Positions 16,975 to 26,139 are shown, counted from the first letter of the stretch. The stretch is DNA of 64,000 bases from Paenisporosarcina sp. FSL H8-0542 (GCF_038632915.1 NZ_CP152050.1:664501-728500); one strand, 5' to 3'. The notes: generated from the sequence alone by a model not told the origin. Program-made: numbers and translations.

Positions 16975-18243
16975 ATGAATGCCAATCTTTCCGAAAAAAT
17001 TTACCAATGTATGCAAGAAATGAAATTAAGCAGAACGGATTTGGCAAAACAATCCGGCATCCATTTAAGTGAAATAAGCCGTATTTTGAATCATAAACAG
17101 TCACTTTCCGTGTGTAATTTGGATGTAATCACTCTTTCACTAGGGCTAACGGAAGGCGCTTTATATTCTTATTTTGCTGAGGAATGTTTTAATGTTAGCC
17201 GGTATTTGGATAAGCGGAAAAGTGAGCAATTTTTATATAAATGTGCAGTGATGGGATTTAAAGAGCAGCTCCACTCCATTTTGGATGCAGTATTAGAAGA
17301 AAGGTCTAAAACTATTCGAAACAAAAATTTCGTTCACATTTTTGCTGTGGCTGAGCAGCTTTTTGAAGAAGGAAAAGAAGAGAAGGCATTGTCACTGTAT
17401 GAATTCATCATAGAGAACATGCCCGATCACTTCTCGCAAGAAGTAGCGATTAGTTATGTCAGAAGGTTTTATATAGTTCGATTGACAGAAGAAGGACAAT
17501 ACGCCCTTGGGCATGTGCTGGAACATATAGCTTATATGCCAGAAGAATTTCAAGAATTATCTTATATGTTGATAACGGCTACATTTTTTATACGAGAGGA
17601 ATGGAAAAAAACACTCTATTATGCTCGGAAACTAGAGAAAATAGCTAAAGAAGGGGAACATTATGGAAGAGCCCTTGTGTACCAGAGTCTTGCATTACAA
17701 CGCCTAGGGAACTCTTTAGAAGAAGTATTAGCCCTTATAGATCGTTATGAGCAAGTCAATGATTATTATGCAGGTGCAGCTGTTGGGAATCGATTTTGTG
17801 TTTTTTTAGATTTCGGTCAGTTCGAATATGTGGATGAATACTTAAATTGGTTAGAAAGCAGGGACGATATGTTTGCCGGTTTACCGCGAGTGTTGGAGGC
17901 GTATGTCCATCTGCATCGATTAGAAGATGTTGAGCGATTGATATATAGATTTCAAGATGTTATCCAAGACTGGGCTGCGAGTATTCATCCGTATCAGCAA
18001 CAATTGTACTTGCGTTTCCGTTATGCTTATGCTTTGTACCATTTTGCAAGCAAGCGGTTTTCAGAAGGGCTTTATGAAGTGTTGGATGTAGCATATGCGG
18101 CAAATCAAATCGGAAATAGAGAGAGATTTAAACAATGCATTCTTATTTATTGGGAATATAGAGAATACGTCACAGTCGAACATGAAGCAATGTATGTGAA
18201 GTTATTCCAAACAGAAAATATGATCAAGCAACATTTAAAATAA
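16975..18243 (+). CDS. HTH-TPR regulator of RNPP-like architecture
   Basis: About 422 residues: an N-terminal XRE-type helix-turn-helix (LSRTDLAKQSGIHLSEISRI, about residues 20-40) followed by about 340 residues of paired helices with TPR-like spacing (AEQLFEEGKEEKALSLYEFI; GRALVYQSLALQRLGNSLEE; LYLRFRYAYALYHFASKRFS). This is the size and layout of NprR/PlcR/AimR-type peptide receptors. No small exported peptide gene is visible immediately downstream. A shred of a paralogue lies at 18403-18561 and a secreted subtilase follows, recalling the nprR-nprA arrangement. Start ATG 16975 after GGTGA; GTG 16966 is an alternative. Peptide sensing is inference. Confidence 0.75.
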   Translation: MNANLSEKIYQCMQEMKLSRTDLAKQSGIHLSEISRILNHKQSLSVCNLDVITLSLGLTEGALYSYFAEECFNVSRYLDKRKSEQFLYKCAVMGFKEQLHSILDAVLEERSKTIRNKNFVHIFAVAEQLFEEGKEEKALSLYEFIIENMPDHFSQEVAISYVRRFYIVRLTEEGQYALGHVLEHIAYMPEEFQELSYMLITATFFIREEWKKTLYYARKLEKIAKEGEHYGRALVYQSLALQRLGNSLEEVLALIDRYEQVNDYYAGAAVGNRFCVFLDFGQFEYVDEYLNWLESRDDMFAGLPRVLEAYVHLHRLEDVERLIYRFQDVIQDWAASIHPYQQQLYLRFRYAYALYHFASKRFSEGLYEVLDVAYAANQIGNRERFKQCILIYWEYREYVTVEHEAMYVKLFQTENMIKQHLK

Positions 18244-18348
18244 GAAGCGGTTTAGTCTCCTATAATTTGTTGGTTATTCAATTCACCTAGAAGAAAGCAA
18301 GCGGAATTTTTCATTATTAAAAATTAACATGCGCATGAATAAGTAATA

Positions 18349-18382
18349 AAAAAGAGGTCTCAAAATGGAGACTTCTTTTTTA
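18349..18382 (+). terminator. Terminator of the regulator gene
   Basis: AAAAGAGGTCTC / GAGACTTCTTTT stem with loop AAAATG and a T run, between the regulator and the remnant of its paralogue. Confidence 0.7.
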
Positions 18383-18402
18383 TTATCTTTTTAAAAAAAT
18401 TG

Positions 18403-18561
18403 ATAAATGCGGCAAATCAAATAGGGAATATGAAAAGATTGAAACAATACCTTCAAGTTTACTGGGAATATAGATCTTATGCGACTGCTGAACCTGAAGA
18501 AAAATATATACAATTATTAAGATTAGAAGAATTTAACTGTCCAAATATGCTGGCTAAGTAA
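18403..18561 (+). pseudogene. C-terminal remnant of a second HTH-TPR regulator
   Basis: Fifty-two codons and a stop read INAANQIGNMKRLKQYLQVY then WEYRSYATAEPEEKYIQLLR. The intact regulator ends AYAANQIGNRERFKQCILIY then WEYREYVTVEHEAMYVKLFQ, an evident match. The remnant begins directly after the terminator with no start. It shows that two receptors once stood here, or that the gene's tail was duplicated. Confidence 0.75.
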
Positions 18562-18747
18562 CAGTTTGTTTTGATTCACATTAAACGAATATGTTCATCA
18601 GATATATGGTAGAAAGAGAAAGCACTATTTTAAGATTTCTGATTTTTATTAAAAAAATGAACTTGATAGAATTTTTCAAAAACTAATATTCTATCAACCT
18701 TATATACAATAAAGATGTAACCAACGTAGTAAGAAGGGGAGAGGAAT

Positions 18748-21700
18748 ATGATAAAGAATTTTGTAAAGAATACCGCAATCATTGCGCTCAGCACCGGAGT
18801 TATGCTTAGCACCTTGCCAAACATCAGCAATAATGCCGCTGTTAGCGCAAAATCACAAACATCATTCGAACAAGTATTATCAAATCTTACGCCAGCTCAG
18901 AGACAAGCTATTAGACAGCTGAAAACGAGTGACCAAGGAGGACTTCAATTATCTCCTGAAGTAGATTTAAAAAGTGATGCTCCGGTTTCAATCATTGTTG
19001 AATTTAAGGACAAGCCAGTAAAAACCGCAGTTTTAGTAGCACAAGCGGAAGGCAAATCTCTTGATTCTGCTGAGGCAAAACAAAAAGTAGAGGCTGCACA
19101 TGAAACGTTTCAAACCGATTTGAAAGTGATTTTCAAAAATGAGCTAAAAGAAAAGAAAAATTCTTACACAGTTAAGCGGACATATAAACATGCGTTTAAC
19201 GGGGTTGCCATGACACTTCCTGCCAACAAGGCCAAAGCTTTGCTTCAATCAAAGGCAGTAAAGACAGTCTGGAGCGATATGCAGGTACAGGCGGAGTTAC
19301 CTGTAGAAGAACAAGCATCGAAACAGCAAATTGATACACATACAATGGTAACCTTTCCAGGCATCGAAAAGCTTCATCAAGAAGGCTTTACGGGAAAAGG
19401 TGTGAAGGTTGGGATTCTCGATACAGGAATTGACTACAATCACCCGGACTTAAAAGCTGCCTATAAAGGCGGATATGATTTCGTGGACAACGATAACGAT
19501 CCAATGGAAACAACGTATGATGATTGGGTGAAAGCAGGACAACCGTCAGGTAAAAAATATTATACCGAACATGGAACGCATGTGGCTGGAATCATTGCTG
19601 GACAAGGAGAAAATAGCACGGACTTAGCAGTTACAGGTGTGGCGCCAGACGCTGACATTTATGCGTATCGTGTGTTAGGTCCGTACGGTTCTGGTAGTAC
19701 CACAGCAATATTAGCAGGGATTGATCAAGCGGTAGCGGATGGCATGGACGTCATAAACATGTCCCTCGGCGCGAATATTAATGACCCGTTGTTTGTGACA
19801 AGCATTGCGGTTAACAATGCCGTAATGGCAGGCGTAACTGCAGTGGTGTCAGCAGGAAATTCCGGAAATAAAATGTATACGCTTGGCGCACCTGGAGGTT
19901 CTCCATTGGCGCTTACTGTTGGGGCTAGCGACACATCTGTAACTATTCCAACATATAAAGGAACGCTTCATGCGAGTACGATTGTATCAGCTGATTTGAA
20001 GCTGGTTACAAGAGGATTTAGTGATAAAATCGAGGAGTTCCAAGGTCAAAACATGCCAGTCGTGGATGTAGGGGCAGGTGGTGCTTCCTCATATAAAAAC
20101 AAGGATGTGAATGGAAAACTTGTTCTCGCGGCTCGTGGAACATTTGATCTGAATAATATTATGGCTACGGCGAAAGCAAATGGAGCCATGGCGGTTCTAT
20201 TGTACAATACAAATCCGCCGTTACAAGATGTGTATTTAAGAGAAGGATTTAATTCTATTCCAGTATTCTCTCTAAATAATGAACAAGGAACAGCAATAAA
20301 GGAAAAATTAACTTCCGGCAATCCAACGTTCTCCTTTGATGATATGAGTCAAGTAGTAACAGAAGGGAGCGTATTAGCTGACTTCAGCTCTCGTGGACCA
20401 TCCCGTGTATTGTATGATATTAAACCCGAAGTAACCGCGCCTGGGGTATCTGTATTATCGACTGTGCCGTCTTATGTGCACGGACCCGATCAAATAGGAA
20501 ATTATCAATATGCTTACGAACGCTTATCCGGCACATCTATGGCAGCTCCTAACGTTTCAGGCGTGGCGGCATTGTTATTGCAAGCCAATCCGAAGGCCAC
20601 ACCATCCGAAGTGAAGGAAAAATTGATGAACACAGCTGATCCGTTAAACGGGGACTATAGCGTATTTGAAGTTGGGGCAGGACAAGTCGATCCGTACGAA
20701 GCGGTTCATTCTCAAACACGAATCGAGGTAGTCGATAAAACGGAAGGGAAATATGATAAAAAAGGAAATCTGAAAAACATAAAGGATGACACAGGAGCAA
20801 TCAGCTTTGGTACATTTGCGCCAAATGGAAAAAATGTGCAGGATAGCCGTTCTCTAGTTATCTACAACAACAGTAAACAAGCAAAAGAGTTCGATGTGAA
20901 GGTACAGTTCCAGCCGGACCGAAGAGGTTCAAAGGATGCGGCTGCAAATGGTGTTCAAATCGTAACTGATAAGACAATGACAGTAAAGGGCAATTCGAAA
21001 AAGAATTCAAACGTCTTAATTAACGTACCAAAGGCAGCAGCATTAGGAACGTATGAAGGATATATCACGTACACAAACAAAAATAACCTGGAAGAAACAT
21101 ACCAAGTTCCGTTTGCAATTCGTACAGTGGAAGAAGGAATCGATCATATCGCGGTAGATCCACCTGCCTTTACGACAGCGGTTGAGGCAGGGTATAACGG
21201 AATAAGATGGTCAGTCGGCCTTTTATTCCAATTAAAATCTCATATGCGCACAATGGATCTATTCCTTGTAGATCCGAAAACGAACCAAGAAATTGGCTTC
21301 CTTGGCACATTGGAAGGCCTCGGTGCGGGTGAGAATATTGAATATTATCTAAGAGGCGTAATGAACGAAGGGTATTATTATCCGTTAACGGGAAATCCGG
21401 ATCACCCGATTGCGTATGATTATGAACAAACCGAACCGGGAATGTACAAAATCAGGCTTGTAGGGACAAATGACCAGGGTAAAACCTTTAGCTCAGATGC
21501 TCCGGTTTACTATAGTGTTGCGCAGCCAACTCTCAATCTCAGCGCGGACTCTGGTGTATATGAATATAGCCCAGATCAACAAACCGCATCGTTAACAGGC
21601 TCAGTATATGATAAAGATGTCGAAGAGATGAAAGCTGGCGGCATGAATGTCTCTCAAGCAGATAATAAAGTAGTCTATACAATGCCGGGTAGTGGGGGAG

Positions 21701-22887
21701 GACTGGGAGGAGGGACTAAGAGCGTATCGGTACCGGTTGACGCCAACGGAAAGTTTATCACACAAATCCCAATGAATCCCAATGTACAACCATTACGAGT
21801 GCAAATGTATGCAGAAAACAAGGCGACAGTACGGAACTATTCTAGTTATAAATCTCTATACTATGTGAAACAAGGCACGCCGTATGGGACAGCCATTCCT
21901 GATAAACAGAAAGTAAAAGCGGGCGATACAGTGACGGTTACTCTTTCCATGAACAATATGACAAACATGAAGCAAGCAGTGTATACATTTATTGATAGTG
22001 CTGCATCGAAGAATGTCGATGTGGTGAGTATTAAACCACATGAGACATTGGATGGGAAATTAGATCTAAAGACAGAGAATATAGATGTAAATGGAAACGG
22101 AACTACAATAAAAACGAACATCACTGCTACATTAACTGGTGATGCAGCACAAACAGGAATTTCTGGAAAAGTTCCGTTGGTAGATATCACATACAAAGTG
22201 AAAGATGATTCTAACAGTGTAAGCCGGGAGTTAACACAATTCAATGCATCGTATACAAATACAGATGGCACGACGAATTCCGCATTTGGTATTAGTCTTC
22301 CTTATCAGGTTGAACGAACTTACTCCTACATGAAATCGTTTGTCTATGGAGAAGCGTTTATGATTCCTCATCTTGATGAGCCATCATCGGCATTGGATTA
22401 TGTAAAGGCAGGTACAAAAGTCAAAGTGACAGATGAAGCAGGAAAGGAATATTCAAATAAGATAGGAAGTATTGCGTTTCCTTGGTCGTTATCATCTAAT
22501 TTACCGCTAACGGATAAACCATTTACACTAGAGGTAGATATGCCGGGACATTTCACTGTTAAGAAAACCTTTACGATCGGGTTGAAAGAAAATGGTGAAG
22601 TTAAACCTTATTCGAAAGCACTCTATTATAGCAATGCACCTGCAGGAGATGTGAATAAAGATCATGTTATCGATATTCATGATGCGCTTAACATTCAATC
22701 CAATTGGAAAACAAACAAACGCGAAGCCGACATCAACTATGATGGTGTGGTAGATGAGAAAGATATGCAGTATGTGGTGAATAACTACTTAATTCAAAAC
22801 CCATGGATGTTGGACAAGGCTCCAAAACCAGAGAAGAAATACAAAAAGAAAACAGTAGATGATGTTCTTCTCGAGGTGGGAATGTAG
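18748..22887 (+). CDS. Secreted S8 subtilase (Vpr-like) with cohesin-like and dockerin domains
   Basis: 1379 residues. Signal peptide (about 1-34), I9 propeptide (VSIIVEFKDKPV to about 190), then a subtilisin domain with Asp225 (GILDTGIDYNHPDL), His275 (EHGTHVAGIIAG), oxyanion Asn in VSAGNSGN and Ser597 (LSGTSMAAPNVSG). A PA-type insert lies at about 400-500 (NGKLVLAARGTFDLNNIMAT). After Fn3-like regions come a cohesin-type domain (about 1045-1185, KVKAGDTVTVTLSMNNMTNM) and one dockerin (about 1300-1350, GDVNKDHVIDIHDALNI ... ADINYDGVVDEKDM) with both calcium loops. Good site AAGGGGAGAGG. Expected to be an extracellular protease; it follows the RNPP-like regulator on the same strand. Confidence 0.93.
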   Translation: MIKNFVKNTAIIALSTGVMLSTLPNISNNAAVSAKSQTSFEQVLSNLTPAQRQAIRQLKTSDQGGLQLSPEVDLKSDAPVSIIVEFKDKPVKTAVLVAQAEGKSLDSAEAKQKVEAAHETFQTDLKVIFKNELKEKKNSYTVKRTYKHAFNGVAMTLPANKAKALLQSKAVKTVWSDMQVQAELPVEEQASKQQIDTHTMVTFPGIEKLHQEGFTGKGVKVGILDTGIDYNHPDLKAAYKGGYDFVDNDNDPMETTYDDWVKAGQPSGKKYYTEHGTHVAGIIAGQGENSTDLAVTGVAPDADIYAYRVLGPYGSGSTTAILAGIDQAVADGMDVINMSLGANINDPLFVTSIAVNNAVMAGVTAVVSAGNSGNKMYTLGAPGGSPLALTVGASDTSVTIPTYKGTLHASTIVSADLKLVTRGFSDKIEEFQGQNMPVVDVGAGGASSYKNKDVNGKLVLAARGTFDLNNIMATAKANGAMAVLLYNTNPPLQDVYLREGFNSIPVFSLNNEQGTAIKEKLTSGNPTFSFDDMSQVVTEGSVLADFSSRGPSRVLYDIKPEVTAPGVSVLSTVPSYVHGPDQIGNYQYAYERLSGTSMAAPNVSGVAALLLQANPKATPSEVKEKLMNTADPLNGDYSVFEVGAGQVDPYEAVHSQTRIEVVDKTEGKYDKKGNLKNIKDDTGAISFGTFAPNGKNVQDSRSLVIYNNSKQAKEFDVKVQFQPDRRGSKDAAANGVQIVTDKTMTVKGNSKKNSNVLINVPKAAALGTYEGYITYTNKNNLEETYQVPFAIRTVEEGIDHIAVDPPAFTTAVEAGYNGIRWSVGLLFQLKSHMRTMDLFLVDPKTNQEIGFLGTLEGLGAGENIEYYLRGVMNEGYYYPLTGNPDHPIAYDYEQTEPGMYKIRLVGTNDQGKTFSSDAPVYYSVAQPTLNLSADSGVYEYSPDQQTASLTGSVYDKDVEEMKAGGMNVSQADNKVVYTMPGSGGGLGGGTKSVSVPVDANGKFITQIPMNPNVQPLRVQMYAENKATVRNYSSYKSLYYVKQGTPYGTAIPDKQKVKAGDTVTVTLSMNNMTNMKQAVYTFIDSAASKNVDVVSIKPHETLDGKLDLKTENIDVNGNGTTIKTNITATLTGDAAQTGISGKVPLVDITYKVKDDSNSVSRELTQFNASYTNTDGTTNSAFGISLPYQVERTYSYMKSFVYGEAFMIPHLDEPSSALDYVKAGTKVKVTDEAGKEYSNKIGSIAFPWSLSSNLPLTDKPFTLEVDMPGHFTVKKTFTIGLKENGEVKPYSKALYYSNAPAGDVNKDHVIDIHDALNIQSNWKTNKREADINYDGVVDEKDMQYVVNNYLIQNPWMLDKAPKPEKKYKKKTVDDVLLEVGM

Positions 22888-22982
22888 TAATGGATAAGAG
22901 CACTATATGTTAGACTAGATTCAATTGTAATAACCTAAACTTAAAAATCGGTGACGATCGTTTAGTAAGAAAAAACAAAAAA

Positions 22983-23017
22983 AGTCGATTCCCTAGTGTA
23001 AGGGAATCGGCTTTTTT
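22983..23017 (+). terminator. Terminator of the subtilase gene
   Basis: AGTCGATTCCC / GGGAATCGGCT stem, loop TAGTGTAA, followed by TTTTTT. Confidence 0.9.
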
Positions 23018-23126
23018 ATATCAAAATATAATTTCACTAAATAATGATAATAAATAATTTGTTCAATCTAGATTGTTGATTATATTGAGAAAGGCCTCTT
23101 CCATAAAGACAGAGACCCCTTATAAC

Positions 23127-23264
23127 TCAGTCAGCTTCAATTCGAATAGCAATAATCTCTTGACAGTCTATGATAAGTGTTGACCCAGGTTCTGTTGTTG
23201 GATCAGTAAAGAATGCACAGCAATTCTCTTGGTCTATGGTTATAAAAACAACTTCTTCTATCAT
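23127..23264 (-). CDS. Small hypothetical protein
   Basis: Forty-five codons from ATG 23264: MIEEVVFITIDQENCCAFFT then DPTTEPGSTLIIDCQEIIAI and RIEAD. Composition and strand alternation look like a real beta-rich peptide, and the same frame is open for about 19 codons before the ATG without a better start. No convincing ribosome binding site, so it may be the end of a degraded gene. No family recognised. Confidence 0.35.
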   Translation of the reverse strand: MIEEVVFITIDQENCCAFFTDPTTEPGSTLIIDCQEIIAIRIEAD

Positions 23265-23334
23265 AACTACATTCTTTCGTATAAGAATTTTATTTTTCTT
23301 AAAATAAATTCGTAAAAAAGAAGTCCATTATCAC

Positions 23335-23583
23335 TTAAAACCGATAAGGGATTAGAATTTCTAAACTAAATTCAACATGGGCATCGCTGGTTGGGGAATG
23401 GAAGGAAGGCTCAGATTGAAATTGATTAGGACAATCAAGAGCGGACGAAATAGTATCTTCGGCCGCTTGGTCTCGTGCTATGGGTGTCCATTCATTCATT
23501 AGCTGCAATAAAATTTCAAATCAATTTGGAATGATAACTGTATTTAATAGATAACCATTATCGCTTTCTTCTCTTCGACACAT
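23335..23583 (-). pseudogene. Reading frame interrupted by one in-frame TGA
   Basis: From ATG 23583 the frame reads MCRREESDNGYLLNTVIIPN, then TGA at 23523-23521, then FEILLQLMNEWTPIARDQAA, EDTISSALDCPNQFQSEPSF and on to TAA at 23335. Both sides look like protein and join without a shift. It overlaps the end of the vWA gene by 26 bases in another frame. A single nonsense mutation is the simplest explanation; the remaining part could start at ATG 23484 (54 residues). Family not recognised. Confidence 0.45.
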
Positions 23584-24148
23584 TTTCATTGACCATTTCA
23601 TACATGGATTCAACACCTATTTCAGAAGCTACAAAGTTAAATGCGTTCTCTGCTTGGATACCCATACTACCGGCTTCCTTTTCCGCATCCATGTTTGCAC
23701 CGATGAAAATGAACTCCCATGAATATTGATCTTCCTGTTGTTTAATGAGTTTTTTCACTTTATCATGCGTAAATTCACAACTAGCATTTTCCATTCCGTC
23801 AGTCGTAATGACAAATATGACTTTGCCTGGTTTTAGTTCTTCTGCTGTTTTCGAAAGTCGATGACCGACATCCACAATTGTCTTTCCTACTGCATCCAGC
23901 ATGGCAGTAGTGCCTCTTACATAATAATCATCATGCGTTATCTTTGCTCCAGCCGCATTGATGCCGTCCCATAGTATTTCGTATTGATCGTCAAACAGGA
24001 CTGTCGTGAGTGATACTTTCCCATCAAGTTGGCATTGCTTTTCAATAAACGCATTAAAACCACCGATAGTATCACTTTCAAGTCCAGACATAGATCCACT
24101 TCGATCAAGCAAGAAAATAATTTCTGTACGATTGTTATTCAAAGTCAT
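23558..24148 (-). CDS. vWA-domain protein (TerF/YfbK-like)
   Basis: The whole protein (197 residues) is one von Willebrand A domain. The MIDAS motif is complete: FLLDRSGSMSG, the Thr in VRGTTAMLDAVG and the Asp in VIFVITTDGMENAS. No signal peptide, so it is cytoplasmic. The start is set at ATG 24148 after AAAGAGGA; an upstream frame from 24247 overlaps the divergent gene. Its promoter region (85 bases) is shared with the divergently transcribed HTH-like gene. Metal-dependent protein-protein binding is expected; the partner is unknown. Confidence 0.85.
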   Translation of the reverse strand: MTLNNNRTEIIFLLDRSGSMSGLESDTIGGFNAFIEKQCQLDGKVSLTTVLFDDQYEILWDGINAAGAKITHDDYYVRGTTAMLDAVGKTIVDVGHRLSKTAEELKPGKVIFVITTDGMENASCEFTHDKVKKLIKQQEDQYSWEFIFIGANMDAEKEAGSMGIQAENAFNFVASEIGVESMYEMVNENVSKRRKR

Positions 24149-24233
24149 CATCCTCTTTCGTTTGTTGGTAAGATAATCATAACCAGTTTTTAAAATGATT
24201 TGGTCGCCTGCAAAGCGACATTTTAGGAGGCGG

Positions 24234-24734
24234 ATGTTTTTGCTCAATCAGCACATTTTGAATGACATAGAAGTTTACATACAGAATCACTTACATAACG
24301 AGATAATGACCATGACATTAGAGTCTCAAGTGGATTTGGAGTACTGCCGACAATCGGAAAATATCACGATTGATTTGGAGGACTATATAAAAAATCGTCG
24401 CAAGCCTACATTGAATCAAGTGTTATTTCGCTTCATTGATCATGCCGGAGTGAGTGATGTCGATATTTACAAAAAAGCGGGAATCGATCGCAAACTGTTT
24501 TCGAAGATTCGCTCCAATCCTGACTATCGTCCAAGTAAAAATACAACCATTTCGCTTGCTTTGGCATTGCAGCTCGATAGCGATGACACTGAAGAGCTTT
24601 TGAGTGCTGCAGGATACTCATTATCAGATAGCAATGTCTTTGATCTAGTCATCCAGTACTGTCTGGAAAATAACATTCACGACATGTATTCGGTCAATGT
24701 AGCGTTAGATCATTTCAATCAGAAAACGTTATAG
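24234..24734 (+). CDS. HTH-like protein of the type found with macro/vWA-domain proteins
   Basis: About 166 residues. The C-terminal block AGIDRKLFSKIRSNPDYRPS, KNTTISLALALQLDSDDTEE and LLSAAGYSLSDSNVFDLVIQ is a well-conserved lambda-repressor-like module that I recall as the tail of macro-domain proteins or as a free-standing partner. The N-terminal 60 residues are unremarkable. TAGGAGGCGG precedes ATG 24234 closely; TTG 24240 would give better spacing. Divergent from the vWA gene, so the two may be a functional pair. Confidence 0.7.
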   Translation: MFLLNQHILNDIEVYIQNHLHNEIMTMTLESQVDLEYCRQSENITIDLEDYIKNRRKPTLNQVLFRFIDHAGVSDVDIYKKAGIDRKLFSKIRSNPDYRPSKNTTISLALALQLDSDDTEELLSAAGYSLSDSNVFDLVIQYCLENNIHDMYSVNVALDHFNQKTL

Positions 24735-24787
24735 GGGATTGATACTGCTTAAGAAGCAAGACAGAAAATAGAGGTGTTTCATTAAAG

Positions 24788-25318
24788 ATGATAAGAGAAA
24801 AGAAAGTGCGTGGAAAAACAAGGAAGTTCCGTAATTTTAGAAACAATATTGAGGAATGGTCACAAACGCTACCAGTCCCACCAGACTTAAGCCCTTCGTA
24901 TCTTGGATGTAGATCCTATAGTTTTGATGATATATACGAAGATTTTGGGGATTACAGTAAGTTTTCTAAATCCCAAAAAAGAGAGTTCTTACAAATGATT
25001 ATTAACTTTGTTAAAGCATTGCATGATTTGAAAACAGAAAAAGAAAAGGAATATAGAATCATCTGTTTTCTACCGATACCAGATTTATATCGAGTCTTGG
25101 TTATGGTCGGTTACACTCAAGCAGGATTAGAAAGTTTTTATGCAGGATTAAATCATAACGGCGAATTCAATAAAGAATTCTCACCCTCTACTAATGTCCA
25201 GTATCTTCAAAATGAATGGGGTCTGCATATACCTGATGGATTAGAAGTTAAAGGATTCGAGGGAAATGATGAATCTTTTGAAAGGGACTCCATTTGGTTT
25301 ATTGGAAACGTAAACTGA
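24788..25318 (+). CDS. DUF3916-family hypothetical protein
   Basis: 176 residues. It starts MIREKKVRGKTRKFRNFRNN and ends EWGLHIPDGLEVKGFEGNDE...IWFIGNVN, a pattern I associate with DUF3916 (LRGxKRK at the start, EWNLxxPxGFxxxGF and WxIGE-like end). Soluble, no catalytic motif known. Ribosome binding site is AGGTG 12 bases upstream. It follows the HTH-like gene by 53 bases and may be in the same transcript. Confidence 0.6.
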   Translation: MIREKKVRGKTRKFRNFRNNIEEWSQTLPVPPDLSPSYLGCRSYSFDDIYEDFGDYSKFSKSQKREFLQMIINFVKALHDLKTEKEKEYRIICFLPIPDLYRVLVMVGYTQAGLESFYAGLNHNGEFNKEFSPSTNVQYLQNEWGLHIPDGLEVKGFEGNDESFERDSIWFIGNVN

Positions 25319-25427
25319 TGAAATATCAAAGACCAATGAACGTATTTGGCAGTATCAACATCTGCTGAAATTGCAGAACAGAAATCAGAATCTTTAACTA
25401 CACATCATAAAAATCGGAGGTGTCCAT

Positions 25428-25943
25428 ATGTATGATCCAACCGTTTTCGAGAACTTAAAAGTCGCATTTGAAAATCAGGTGTACGACCTGGATACGATCG
25501 ACCGAAAAATTGACATTACAAACCGGGTCGATCAAATGGATTTCTCCGTTATGGGCAGATATTTTGCTATCCAATTTACAATGGCAGGTCAACCAGAAGT
25601 GACAGCGGAAATTGTTTTGGAAGCTTCTTTGGAAGAGTTAGCTGCGGAGATTTTGGAGAAGCCTGATACAAGCCCAGGGTGTTCCCTCGTATTAAGATTT
25701 CATAAACGTGTTCAACAAGTATCCGAGCAGTGCATGAAGATCGAGCAAGCTTTGCATGGTATATGGGAACCGGACCAGAAGGTAAAACAAACATTGAGTT
25801 TTGAGTATGGACAGGAAGAGTCAAGTTACTTGAACAAAATTGAAGTGGCATTTAATCATAAAATCAATGAAGAGCACATGGGGGAGCTGGAGGATTTTCT
25901 TGAACATGTGTTGGAAACGTTGGTCGTGTTGACGGATATTTAG
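25428..25943 (+). CDS. Hypothetical cytoplasmic protein
   Basis: 171 residues, ATG after GGAGGTGTCCAT. Begins MYDPTVFENLKVAFENQVYD and ends with a helical acidic segment (HMGELEDFLEHVLETLVVLT). No membrane segment or motif. Similar-length proteins with this start occur in Bacillales as far as I recall, but no function is known to me. Confidence 0.75.
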   Translation: MYDPTVFENLKVAFENQVYDLDTIDRKIDITNRVDQMDFSVMGRYFAIQFTMAGQPEVTAEIVLEASLEELAAEILEKPDTSPGCSLVLRFHKRVQQVSEQCMKIEQALHGIWEPDQKVKQTLSFEYGQEESSYLNKIEVAFNHKINEEHMGELEDFLEHVLETLVVLTDI

Positions 25944-26014
25944 CATGTACTGCACATTATAGATATTCAAAGTATTCACGAGCTCACTTCCTTGTTTTAA
26001 AGTACGGATAACCT

Positions 26015-26085
26015 AATTTTGTACAACCTGGAAAGCAATTCTGTCTACCTGGAAAGCAAAACTGTCTACCTGGTTTCGAAATTGA
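26015..26085. repeat. 21-bp periodic array, family A, three units
   Basis: The core TACAACCTGGAA / TCTACCTGGAA / TCTACCTGG recurs with ACCT ending at 26029, 26050 and 26071, exactly 21 bases apart; between the cores lie AGCAATTCTG and AGCAAAACTG. The same unit occurs inverted at 59224-59303. The period equals seven codons, and one plus-strand frame reads YNLESNS / VYLESKT / VYLVSKL. Function unknown. Confidence 0.8.
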
Positions 26086-26139
26086 TTGCGTGCCATCATA
26101 AATCACACCGTATTTACTGTGGTTTTGAAATTAACCACA

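Noticed and set aside
16975-18243. Arbitrium (AimR) phage receptor
   Set aside because: No phage genes, integrase or aimP-like peptide nearby; the neighbour is a secreted protease. General RNPP-like architecture is as far as the evidence goes.
23521-23523. TGA as a selenocysteine codon
   Set aside because: No selenocysteine insertion hairpin is visible after the TGA, and the residues around it (VIIPN / FEILL) do not resemble a redox motif.
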